Positions 18,532 to 26,491 of a stretch of 64,000 bases of DNA are shown one piece after another. Position numbers and translations under genes: made by a program. The notes under the pieces are model-generated. The model searched no databases and was not told where the DNA came from. It was given only the letters and a program-made list of their open reading frames with translations. How positions within the stretch are numbered: the first letter of the stretch is position 1; every line of letters begins with the position of its first letter. The stretch spans positions 3,472,001-3,536,000 of the forward strand of contig NZ_CP065053.1 in the NCBI RefSeq assembly GCF_015689335.1, read 5' to 3'. This DNA comes from Massilia antarctica (GTDB taxonomy: Bacteria; Pseudomonadota; Gammaproteobacteria; Burkholderiales; Burkholderiaceae_D).

Positions 18532-19578
18532 TTAGCCGATCAGTTTTCTGAGCAGCTCCGTCTTGGTGCTGTTGTAGTCGTCTTCCGAGATCAGGCCCTT
18601 GTCGAGCAATCCCTTGAGTTTGAGCAGGCGCTCCTCGATCGGGTCGACCTCCGGCACCGGCGGCTGCAAGGGCGCGGTCGGCGCCGGCGGCACCTGTGGG
18701 ATCATCGAGCCGCTCATGCCCTGCGCCATGGCGTGGCCCAGCATCGCGCCAGCCCCCAGGCCCGCGCCGATGCCGGCCAGGCCGCCTTCGTTCTGGGCCG
18801 CCAGCGGGATGCTGCTGGCCACCTGGAACTGGGTGAAGCCGCTCATCTTCTCGCCCGACAGGCCGCCCTTCATGCCGGCCGAAATGCGTTCGTCGAGCGC
18901 GGCCTGCAGTTCTTCCGGCAGGCTGACGCTGGCGACGTTGAATTCGTCGAGCCCCACGCCGTAGCGCGCGAAGGCGGCGTACAGGTCGCCCTTGACCTGT
19001 TGCGCCATCAGCGCCTGGTTGGCTGCCATGTCGAGGAAGGCGATCTTGGCGCTGCCGAGCGAGGTGGCCATGGTGGCCAGGAGGATGCCGCGCAGCTGGT
19101 CTTCGACGTCGTCGCGCGTGTAAACGTCGCGCGTGCCGCTGATTTCTGTGAAAAAGGTGCGCGCATCGGCGACGCGGTAGGAATACATGCCGAAGGCGCG
19201 CACCCGGATCATGTCGAAGTCGGCGTCGCGGATCGTGATCGGCTGCGGGGTGCCCCATTTGCGGCCGGTCTGCACGCGCGTGCTGAAGAAGTACACATCC
19301 GACTTGAACGGCGAGTCGAACAGCTTGTCCCAGTTTTTCAGGTTGGTCAGCAGCGGCAGGGTGTTGGTGGTCAGCTTGTGGGTGCCGGGGCCGAAGACGT
19401 CGGCGATCTTGCCTTCGTTGACGAACAGCGCCACTTGCGACTCGCGCACATTGAGGATGGCGCCGTTCTGGATTTCGAAGTCCTGCATCGGAAAGCGCCA
19501 CGCCAGCACGCCGTCGTTCTCTTCGTTCCATTGCAGGACGTCGATAAACTGCTTCTTGATGAATGAACCAAGGGACAT
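18532..19578 (-). CDS. SPFH/band-7 domain protein with C-terminal SHOCT-like motif
   Basis: This 348-residue protein belongs to the YdjI/virion-core-like SPFH branch. The N-terminus (MSLGSFIKKQFIDVLQW) has no clear TM helix. The SPFH domain covers about 30-250 (ALFVNEGKIADVFGPGTH, RVRAFGMYSYRV), followed by a Gly/Ala/Met-rich linker and a helical SHOCT-like end (LLDKGLISEDDYNSTKTELL). The ATG at 19578 has GGAG 7 bases upstream. SPFH proteins form membrane-associated oligomers. The neighbours point to a membrane platform linked to polyamine metabolism. Confidence 0.92.
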   Translation of the reverse strand: MSLGSFIKKQFIDVLQWNEENDGVLAWRFPMQDFEIQNGAILNVRESQVALFVNEGKIADVFGPGTHKLTTNTLPLLTNLKNWDKLFDSPFKSDVYFFSTRVQTGRKWGTPQPITIRDADFDMIRVRAFGMYSYRVADARTFFTEISGTRDVYTRDDVEDQLRGILLATMATSLGSAKIAFLDMAANQALMAQQVKGDLYAAFARYGVGLDEFNVASVSLPEELQAALDERISAGMKGGLSGEKMSGFTQFQVASSIPLAAQNEGGLAGIGAGLGAGAMLGHAMAQGMSGSMIPQVPPAPTAPLQPPVPEVDPIEERLLKLKGLLDKGLISEDDYNSTKTELLRKLIG

Positions 19579-19615
19579 GTCGGTCTCCGGTAGAAATGCG
19601 TTAAATGAGGGCGGG

Positions 19616-20002
19616 TCAGGACAGGGCGCCGGCGTTGACCAGGCCAATCGACAGCGAGATCGCGCCGAGCAGGACGCCGAAGGCCGAGTTGTCGGCCTCG
19701 ATCTGCTCTTTCGACATCTTCAGCAGGCGCGTGGCGACGTAATACACCAGTATCTGGATCAGCATCGCGCCGGCCGCCCACTCAAGGAATTGGTAGTAGT
19801 CGCGCGTATGCAGCAGCGCCGAGGCGATCGCCAGCGAAAAACCGATCAGTGCACCGGCCAGCGACAGCGCGGCCGCGTGATTTCCTCCGCGGATCAGCGC
19901 CACTTCATTAAATGGCGTCAGGCGCGTATAGATGACAAAAAACGCCATGACCAGCGCAACCGCTGTTGCAAGGTGGAGCAGATAGTTTAGGATGGCGGGC
20001 AC
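19616..20002 (-). CDS. DUF350 (YjfL/UPF0719) membrane protein
   Basis: This protein of about 128 residues has four hydrophobic segments (LLHLATAVALVMAFFVIY, AALSLAGALIGFSLAIA, LEWAAGAMLIQILVYYVA, AFGVLLGAISLSIGLVNA), typical of DUF350. I start at the GTG at 20002, which has GGGGAA upstream; an ATG at 20041 is possible but lies in the divergent promoter. It is the first gene of the minus-strand operon with SPFH, DUF4178, the micropeptide and speD. Biochemical function is not known. Confidence 0.88.
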   Translation of the reverse strand: MPAILNYLLHLATAVALVMAFFVIYTRLTPFNEVALIRGGNHAAALSLAGALIGFSLAIASALLHTRDYYQFLEWAAGAMLIQILVYYVATRLLKMSKEQIEADNSAFGVLLGAISLSIGLVNAGALS

Positions 20003-20067
20003 GAGGTTTCCCCATGAAAGATGGTCAGAATGGCAGTGCACGATGATCTTAGAGCAAAAAAGACGAC
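20003..20067. promoter_or_regulatory. 65-bp divergent promoter region of the polyamine locus
   Basis: This short spacer separates the minus-strand DUF350 operon from the plus-strand aminopropyltransferase operon. Both halves must be transcribed from within it or from inside the flanking 5' ends, so they are probably co-regulated. I see no convincing -35/-10 pair. Confidence 0.5.
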
Positions 20068-21579
20068 ATGACCAAACGAATTTTGATACTTTCCGTGTTC
20101 GTGGTGGCCTCTTGCGGGCTGGCCTACGAACTTATCGCAGGCGCCTTGTCCAGCTATTTGCTGGGCGATTCGATTCTCCAGTTCTCCACCATTATCGGCT
20201 GCTACCTGTTCGCCATGGGCGTGGGCGCCCATTTTTCCAAGTACATCGCCGAAGAGGACGTACTGGCGCGCTTCATCGACATCGAGCTGGCCGTGGGCCT
20301 GATCGGCGGCATATCGGCGGCGCTGCTGTTCATGACGTTTTCGTGGATGTCGGCGCCGTTTCGCACCTTGTTGTATGTACTGGTGTTCATGGTCGGCGCG
20401 CTGGTGGGCATGGAAGTGCCGCTGGTGATGCGCGCGCTGAACGCGCGCGACACCGCCTTCAATGACCTGGTCAGCCGCGTACTGACCTTCGATTATCTGG
20501 GCGCGCTGGCCGTGTCGCTGCTGTTTCCGCTGGTGCTGGCGCCTTACGTGGGGCTGGTGCGCACGGGCTTTCTGTTCGGGATGCTCAATGTCGGCGTGGG
20601 CTTCTGGACCCTGTACGTATTTCGCGCCGAACTGGCCGACGTCGGCGGACGGGTGCTGCGCGCCTGCTCGGTGATGTTCCTGCTGGTGATGGGCTTCGCC
20701 CTGTCGGACCGCATGGTGCAGTGGGGCGAGCATGGCCTGTTCGGCGACAACATCGTGTACTCCACCAGTACGCCGTACCAGCGCCTGGTGATCACGCGCT
20801 GGAAGGATGACATGCGCCTGTACATCAACGGCAACCTGCAGTTCTCCTCGCGCGACGAGTACCGCTATCACGAAGCGCTGGTCCATCCGGCGCTGCAAGC
20901 CTTGCCGTGGGCGCGCAAGGTGCTGGTACTGGGCGGCGGCGACGGCCTGGCGCTGCGCGAAATCCTGCGCTACCCGAACATCAGGGAGGTGACCCTGGTC
21001 GACCTGGACCCGGCCATGACGCGGGCATTCACCACCCGTCCGGAGCTGGTCAAGCTCAATGGCGGCTCGTTCTCCGACCCGCGCGTGAAAGTCGTCAACG
21101 CCGACGCCGCCATCTGGCTGCAGAATTCGGCCGACATGTTCGACGCGGCCATCATCGACTTTCCCGATCCATCGAGCTTCGCGCTCGGCAAATTGTATTC
21201 GGTGCCGTTCTACGGCATGGTGAAAAAGCACGTGGCGGCCAAGGGGCTGGTGGTGGTGCAGGCGACGTCGCCGTTTTTTGCGCCGCACGCCTACTGGACC
21301 ATCGACGCGACATTGCGTGACGTCGGCATGCGCACCTGGCCGTACCACGCTTACGTACCGTCATTCGGCGAGTGGGGCTTCGTCATGGCCTCGCCCGAGC
21401 AGGAGTATGTGCCGCCCACCAGCTACCGGCTGCCGATGCGCTACCTGACCGAAGCGACCACGCGCGAGATGTTCGCCTTTCCGCCCGATATGCAGCGATT
21501 GGAAATGGCGCCGAACCGGCTCAATACCCAGTCGCTGGTGCACGAGTTCGAGCAGGACTGGCGCAAGGTGATCCGCTGA
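20068..21579 (+). CDS. Membrane-fused polyamine aminopropyltransferase (spermidine synthase-like)
   Basis: This is a two-part protein of 503 residues. Residues 1-215 hold about seven TM helices (SCGLAYELIAGALSSYLLGD, GVGAHFSKYI), and residues 225-485 a SpeE-type methyltransferase fold. Seen: the YQRLVI strand, LYINGNLQFSSRDEYRYHE, the AdoMet-binding GGGDG at 289-293, VDLDPAMT, and the DFPDPSS loop in place of the usual D(S/D)xDP. It should transfer an aminopropyl group from decarboxylated AdoMet (made by the locus's SpeD) to an amine at the membrane. The acceptor is unknown. It overlaps the next gene by one base. Confidence 0.93.
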   Translation: MTKRILILSVFVVASCGLAYELIAGALSSYLLGDSILQFSTIIGCYLFAMGVGAHFSKYIAEEDVLARFIDIELAVGLIGGISAALLFMTFSWMSAPFRTLLYVLVFMVGALVGMEVPLVMRALNARDTAFNDLVSRVLTFDYLGALAVSLLFPLVLAPYVGLVRTGFLFGMLNVGVGFWTLYVFRAELADVGGRVLRACSVMFLLVMGFALSDRMVQWGEHGLFGDNIVYSTSTPYQRLVITRWKDDMRLYINGNLQFSSRDEYRYHEALVHPALQALPWARKVLVLGGGDGLALREILRYPNIREVTLVDLDPAMTRAFTTRPELVKLNGGSFSDPRVKVVNADAAIWLQNSADMFDAAIIDFPDPSSFALGKLYSVPFYGMVKKHVAAKGLVVVQATSPFFAPHAYWTIDATLRDVGMRTWPYHAYVPSFGEWGFVMASPEQEYVPPTSYRLPMRYLTEATTREMFAFPPDMQRLEMAPNRLNTQSLVHEFEQDWRKVIR

Positions 21580-23186
21580 TGGACCGGCGCTCATTCCTGG
21601 CACTGGCCGGCGGCGTGGGGGCGGCGGTGGCAAGCGCGCAGGGCTTCCGGCGCTGGCTCGACATCACGCCCACCGTGCATTACCCGGGCCGCGCCGAAGG
21701 CCACTTCTTGCGCGAGCGCGGCAAGCTGCCGGCGCCGGACGAAGTCATCGAGACCGATATCGTCATCCTCGGCTCCGGCATCGCCGGCCTGACGGCAGCG
21801 TGGAAGCTGAAGCGCGAAGGGCAGCGCAAGGTGCTCATGATCGACGGCCCGCAGCCGTTCGGGAACGCCGCCGGCGGCCATTTCGGCGAGCTGGCCTATC
21901 CGACCGGCGGCCACTATCTGCCGCTGCCGTCGCCCGAATCGGTGCATGTGCGCGAGATCCTGTTCGACCTTGGCATCATCGAGAGCGACCCGTATGGCGA
22001 AAAACCGTATTACGACGAGCGCTATGTGCTGCACGGCCCGGAAGAGCGCCTGCTGTTCAACGGCCGCTGGCAGGAAGGCTTTCTTCCGACCGAGGGGGTG
22101 GCACCGGAGGAGCTGGCCGAGCACCAGCGCTTTTTCGCCGAGGTCGAGCGCCTGCGCACCTTGCGCGGGGCCGACGGCAAGCGCGTGTTCGTGTTCCCCA
22201 CCGTGGCATCGTCGCTCGACCCGGAGTTCGATTCGCTCGACCGCATCACGCTCAAGGATTGGCTGGACCAGCAGGGCTACCGCTCGCCGACCCTGCACTG
22301 GTACCTGAACTACTGCTGCCGCGACGACTACGGCACCCGCTACGATAAGGTGTCGGCGTGGGCCGGGCTGCATTATTACTGCAGCCGCTGGGGTAAAGCG
22401 GCCAATGCCGGCAATGGCGCCTGGCTGACCTGGCCGGGCGGGATGCAGGTGGTGGCCGACAAACTGGCCGCCGCGTCTCGTGTGCGGCGCCGGGCCGGTA
22501 CCGCGGTGTCGCTCAAGCGCGCCGGGGCCGGCGTGGAAGCGCTGTGCTTCACCCTCGAGGGCGGCGTGGCGCGCACTGTCCTGGTGCGGGCGCGCAAGGC
22601 GATCTGCGCGATGCCGCTGTACGTGGCCGCGCGCGTGGTCGAGGACATCGGCGCGTACGGTTTCGATGCGCAGCGCCACACGCCATCGTACGCGCCGTGG
22701 ATGGTGGCCAATTTCCTCATGAAGGACTTCCCGCGCGAGCTGCCGGAGGTGCCGCTGGCATGGGACAACGTGGTGTACCAGGAGCCGGGGCTGGGCTATG
22801 TGGTGTCGACCCACCAGGATATCCGCGTGGCGCCGCCCGCCAAGACCGTGTTTTCCGCCTACGTGGCGCTGTCGGACCGCACGCCCGAGGCGGCGCGCAA
22901 GTGGATGATGACGGCCCGCGCCGATGAACTGGTGGCGCTGGCCAGTGCCGACCTGAAAAGCGCCTACGGCTGGAAGTTCGCGGCCTGCGTGGAGCGGGTC
23001 GACATCACCCTGCGCGGCCACGCGATGGCGGCGCCGCTGCCGGGCTTTCGCGGCAATGCAGGCCTGAAGGCCTTGCGCGAAGCCGATGGGCCGATCGTGT
23101 TCGCGCATGCCGATCTGTCGGGCTTTTCGGTGTTCGAGGAAGCCGCGTGGTGGGGCGTGCAGGCCGCGCTCAAGGTGCTCAGGTAA
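21579..23186 (+). CDS. Tat-exported FAD-dependent amine oxidase-like protein
   Basis: This 535-residue flavoprotein starts at an ATG overlapping the previous stop (TGATG). The N-terminus MDRRSFLALAGG matches a twin-arginine signal (RRxFL). A GSGIAG dinucleotide-binding motif lies at 65-70, and the C-terminal GPIVFAHADLSGFSVFEEA resembles the FAD-closing segment of amine oxidases. It probably oxidises a polyamine or related product outside the cytoplasm, judged from the co-operonic aminopropyltransferase. The substrate is inferred. Its stop is one base from the convergent gene's stop. Confidence 0.88.
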   Translation: MDRRSFLALAGGVGAAVASAQGFRRWLDITPTVHYPGRAEGHFLRERGKLPAPDEVIETDIVILGSGIAGLTAAWKLKREGQRKVLMIDGPQPFGNAAGGHFGELAYPTGGHYLPLPSPESVHVREILFDLGIIESDPYGEKPYYDERYVLHGPEERLLFNGRWQEGFLPTEGVAPEELAEHQRFFAEVERLRTLRGADGKRVFVFPTVASSLDPEFDSLDRITLKDWLDQQGYRSPTLHWYLNYCCRDDYGTRYDKVSAWAGLHYYCSRWGKAANAGNGAWLTWPGGMQVVADKLAAASRVRRRAGTAVSLKRAGAGVEALCFTLEGGVARTVLVRARKAICAMPLYVAARVVEDIGAYGFDAQRHTPSYAPWMVANFLMKDFPRELPEVPLAWDNVVYQEPGLGYVVSTHQDIRVAPPAKTVFSAYVALSDRTPEAARKWMMTARADELVALASADLKSAYGWKFAACVERVDITLRGHAMAAPLPGFRGNAGLKALREADGPIVFAHADLSGFSVFEEAAWWGVQAALKVLR

Positions 23187-23187
23187 T

Positions 23188-23928
23188 TTACCGGTAGGTG
23201 GCGACGATGCGCTGCCAGGCCGGATCGTCCTTGAGCTTCTTGAGCACGGGCGCGATTTTTTCGAAGGCGGCGGCGTGGCTGTGGGGCACCAGCATGCGCC
23301 GCTCGGTGGGCGGGCTGGCCAGGATGGCCAGGTGCAGCCTGGACGACATGCCCTGCGCGCGGATGAAGTAGCGCGCCATCGATTCGGCCACGATCACGCA
23401 ATCGAGGCGCCCGAGCAGCAGCTTTTCCAGGTTTTTCTCGTCGCTCGGGCCTTCGCTGCGCAGCATGCGCGAGCTGGCCAGCCAGCTGTCGATGCCGGGG
23501 TAGCTGTAGCCGAGGGTGACGCCGACCGAGGCGCCCACCAGGCCGGCCGGTGCGTCCGGGCTGACCGGTTTGGCCGCCAGCGACACAAGCGCGTAGCGGT
23601 CGGTGGAGAAGGGCGCCGACCACAGGTACTTTTTCTGTTCCACGTCATCGAACCATTCGGGCATCATGCCGATGACGATGCCGTTGATGCTGCCGTCTTC
23701 GAGCTTGACCTGCAGGCGCTTGCGCGGCATGAACTGTAGCTTGAACGTGAGGCCGCCGGGCTTGAGGCGGTTCAGGTAGCCGATCAGGTCCGGATAGATG
23801 CCGCGCCCGTCGCCCAGCATCAGCGGCGCGAAACTGGCGCTGGTATAGACGGTGACCACTTCGGCCGCTGCCGATGTTGCGAGCAGCAGCGCGCACAGGA
23901 TCGACAGGCGCAGGACCAGTTTTTTCAT
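23188..23928 (-). CDS. Periplasmic solute-binding protein (SBP_bac_3-like)
   Basis: This 246-residue protein has a signal peptide (MKKLVLRLSILCALLLATSA, cleavage near AAA-E) and a type II periplasmic binding fold (TVYTSASFAPLMLGDGRGIY, MPRKRLQVKLEDGSINGIVI). No permease or ATPase is adjacent, so it may be a stand-alone binder or sensor rather than an ABC subunit. The ATG at 23928 is chosen because it begins a good signal peptide. It is convergent with the amine oxidase; a polyamine-related ligand would be speculative. Confidence 0.82.
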   Translation of the reverse strand: MKKLVLRLSILCALLLATSAAAEVVTVYTSASFAPLMLGDGRGIYPDLIGYLNRLKPGGLTFKLQFMPRKRLQVKLEDGSINGIVIGMMPEWFDDVEQKKYLWSAPFSTDRYALVSLAAKPVSPDAPAGLVGASVGVTLGYSYPGIDSWLASSRMLRSEGPSDEKNLEKLLLGRLDCVIVAESMARYFIRAQGMSSRLHLAILASPPTERRMLVPHSHAAAFEKIAPVLKKLKDDPAWQRIVATYR

Positions 23929-23950
23929 GGGACGATTATCGCATCCCGTT

Positions 23951-25708
23951 TCATTGACGGGTGTGGATTTCGGCCTCCAGGGTTGCCAGGAACAGATCGC
24001 GTTCGCCATCGACGATGCGGTCGACCCGTTCCTCGTCCATCCCGAGCGCTTCGAGCACGAAGGCGGACAGCTGCAGGCTCGCTTCCAGGGTTTCGGGCAC
24101 CACGATGGTGGCGCCGGCCCGTTTCAGGGCGCGCGCATGCTGTTCGTCGCGCGAGCGCACCAGCAGCGGCACGTCGGGAAATTCGCGCCGGATGCCGCGC
24201 ACGGCGTGCAGGGCCGAGGCGGGATGGTCCATCGTCAGCACGATCGCCGGGGCTTCGCCCGCGTTCACGTGGCGCAGCAGCTCGGCGCGCGCGGCATTGC
24301 CGAAGTAGACCGGCAAGCCTTCGCCGTGCATTTTGGTGGCCAGGCGCGCATCGTTCTCGAAGGCGATGTAGCCGATGCCTTCGGCCGTGAGCAGCTTGGC
24401 CAGTTGCTGGCCCACCCTCCCGAAGCCGGCGATGATGATGTGGCCGCGCGCGGCGGCCAGCGCGGCGTGGCCTGGTGTGGCGGCCTGTTCGTCGTCGCGC
24501 GGCTCCCAGCGCGTGCCGATCTCGCGTCCCAGGCGCGCCAGCAGGGGCGTGACGAACAGGGACAGGCCCACGGCCAGCATGACGCGCGCGCCCAGGTCGG
24601 CGTCGACCAGTTTGCTGGCGGTGGCGTAGCCGATCACGATGAAGGCGAACTCGCCGCCCTGGCCGAGCAGCAGGCCGCCTTCGAGCGCGCGCCCCCAGCC
24701 CAGGCCGCCGATGCGGAACAGCACGGCGATGACGGCGGCCTTGATCGCGATCAGGCCGAACACGGCGCCGGCCAGCCACAGCGGAGCGTCGATGATCTGG
24801 CGCGCATCCATGCCCATGCCGACCGTCATGAAGAATAGCCCCATCAGCAAGCCCTTGAAGGGTTCGACCATGAGTTCGACCTCGTGCTTGAATTCGGTTT
24901 CGGCCAGCAGCAGGCCGGCGATCAGGGCACCGAGCGCCATCGACAGGCCCGCCGCCGCGCTCAGGCCGGCAATGCCCAGGGTGGTGAGCAGCACCAGCGC
25001 CATGAACACGTCGGGCTGGCGGTGGCGGGTGAAAATGCGGAACAGCGGGTGGACCAGGCGTCCGCCCACCAGGTAAATCAGGGCAATGGCGGCCGCGGCC
25101 TTGACCATGGTGATGGCCACCAGCGAGACGATGCCGTCGCTTTCGCCCTTGGCCATGACGCCGATCAGGATCAGGAGGGGAACCACCGCCAGATCCTGCA
25201 GCATCAGGATCGAGAAGCCGGCCTGGCCGAGCGGGGTGTTGGTGCTGTGTTGTTCGTTCATCAACTGCATGACCACGGCGGTGGACGAGAGCGAGAGCAC
25301 CATGCCGAGGATGACGGCGCTTTCCGTGCGGTAGCCCAGCAGGTGGATGACGGCACCGAGCAGGGCGGCGCTGATGCAGACCTGGGCCGTGCCGGCGCCG
25401 AACACCCAGCGCCGCAGTCCCCACAGGCGGGCGGCGGACAGTTCCAGGCCGATCATGAACATCAGGAACATGACGCCCAGTTCGGCCAGGGCCACCACGC
25501 CTTCGGCGCGCGGGAAAGTGAGGTAGGCCAGCCAGGGGTGGGTGTCGGCGAACAGGCCCAGGCCGAACGGGCCGAGCAGGGCGCCGACGGCCAGGAAACC
25601 GAGCACCTGGTTGATGCGCAGGCGTTGCAAGGTTGGAATCAGGATGCCCGCGAGCGAGAGGAACAGGAGGATTTCCCTCAGGAAGGGGAAGGCGTGTTGC
25701 TCTTGCAC
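23951..25708 (-). CDS. CPA2 monovalent cation:proton antiporter, KefB/YbaL type
   Basis: This 585-residue inner-membrane protein has a 12-13 TM Na_H_Exchanger domain (residues about 5-385), with LGVMFLMFMIGLEL and LSLSSTAVVMQ. A cytosolic RCK_N/TrkA-N domain starts near 415 (HIIIAGFGRVGQQLAKLL). The C-terminal tail is short. The likely role is K+/H+ or glutathione-adduct-gated K+ efflux. No KefF/KefG ancillary oxidoreductase is beside it. It lies 22 bases upstream of the solute-binding gene on the same strand and may share its transcript. Confidence 0.92.
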   Translation of the reverse strand: MQEQHAFPFLREILLFLSLAGILIPTLQRLRINQVLGFLAVGALLGPFGLGLFADTHPWLAYLTFPRAEGVVALAELGVMFLMFMIGLELSAARLWGLRRWVFGAGTAQVCISAALLGAVIHLLGYRTESAVILGMVLSLSSTAVVMQLMNEQHSTNTPLGQAGFSILMLQDLAVVPLLILIGVMAKGESDGIVSLVAITMVKAAAAIALIYLVGGRLVHPLFRIFTRHRQPDVFMALVLLTTLGIAGLSAAAGLSMALGALIAGLLLAETEFKHEVELMVEPFKGLLMGLFFMTVGMGMDARQIIDAPLWLAGAVFGLIAIKAAVIAVLFRIGGLGWGRALEGGLLLGQGGEFAFIVIGYATASKLVDADLGARVMLAVGLSLFVTPLLARLGREIGTRWEPRDDEQAATPGHAALAAARGHIIIAGFGRVGQQLAKLLTAEGIGYIAFENDARLATKMHGEGLPVYFGNAARAELLRHVNAGEAPAIVLTMDHPASALHAVRGIRREFPDVPLLVRSRDEQHARALKRAGATIVVPETLEASLQLSAFVLEALGMDEERVDRIVDGERDLFLATLEAEIHTRQ

Positions 25709-25819
25709 GGGTGGAGGCCTGTCGGGTAGTTGATCGCTCTTGTCATTCTATAACAGCGGGCAGGGGCGGCGGGTGCGGTGGTGCTGCCTGAGCGCTGTGT
25801 TTGATGGGGATGGCTGAGC

Positions 25820-25856
25820 GTCGAACTTGGGCACCCGCCTGCGCGGGTGCGACGGG
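25820..25856. repeat. Single-arm REP-like element
   Basis: GTCGAACTTGGGCACCCGCC followed by TGCGCGGGTGCGACGGG matches one arm of the dispersed element, with compensating changes that keep the hairpin. It sits upstream of the Tae4-like gene. The 25709-25958 gap shows nothing else that I can support. Confidence 0.7.
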
Positions 25857-25958
25857 AGTGCGTGCGGGTGCGACGGGGATGAAGCTTGCGGCGGCGCAAA
25901 TGGTGGGCCATTTCCGCAAGGCAATATGACTGACCTGCCGCCTCATCGGAGTTCCAGC

Positions 25959-26441
25959 ATGAAGCCCTCGTTTTTTACCGTGCGTAACAACTACCCGGCC
26001 CGCGCGAGCGTCGACCGCGCCGCCCTGTACAAGGCGATCGGCTGGGATGCGCTGATCGAGGTGTCCGCTTACCATAATACCTGCGCCACCCGGATCAGCC
26101 TGGCGCTGGTGCGTGCCGGCATGCACATCCCGGGCCGGCTGGCCATCCTCAAGGGTGAACACAAGGGCAGCCTGATCGAACCCGGCCACGCCCGCCTGTC
26201 AATCCTGCTGCAACGCCGCAATCTGCTGGGCTTGCCGGAGGTGTATCGCGGTGGCCAGGCGCGCGAAGCCATCGGCGCGCGCAGCGGCATCGTCTCGTTC
26301 TGGCGCATCGACGGCGATGGCGGGGCGGACCAAGGGCACATCGATATCGTCTTCCCCGACCCGTGCAACCCCGCGGTGCTCAGTTGCGGCACCGAATGCT
26401 ACTGGCAAGCCGCGGAGGTGTGGTTCTGGCCGCTCGCCTGA
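25959..26441 (+). CDS. Tae4-family type VI secretion amidase effector
   Basis: This 160-residue putative peptidoglycan amidase cuts peptide cross-links in target cells when delivered by a T6SS. The catalytic pair is visible: Cys42 in NTCATRISLAL and His127 in GHIDIVFPD. The end has the family's paired cysteines (SCGTECYW) and EVWFWPL. The ATG at 25959 has CGGAG upstream. No Tai4-type immunity gene (small, with signal peptide) and no T6SS gene lies nearby, which is unusual. It may be a stand-alone housekeeping hydrolase or rely on distant immunity. Confidence 0.85.
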   Translation: MKPSFFTVRNNYPARASVDRAALYKAIGWDALIEVSAYHNTCATRISLALVRAGMHIPGRLAILKGEHKGSLIEPGHARLSILLQRRNLLGLPEVYRGGQAREAIGARSGIVSFWRIDGDGGADQGHIDIVFPDPCNPAVLSCGTECYWQAAEVWFWPLA

Positions 26442-26491
26442 GGCAGTCCGCTTGTCGGCAGTCCGCTTGAAGGTGGTCCACGTCAAGCTTG

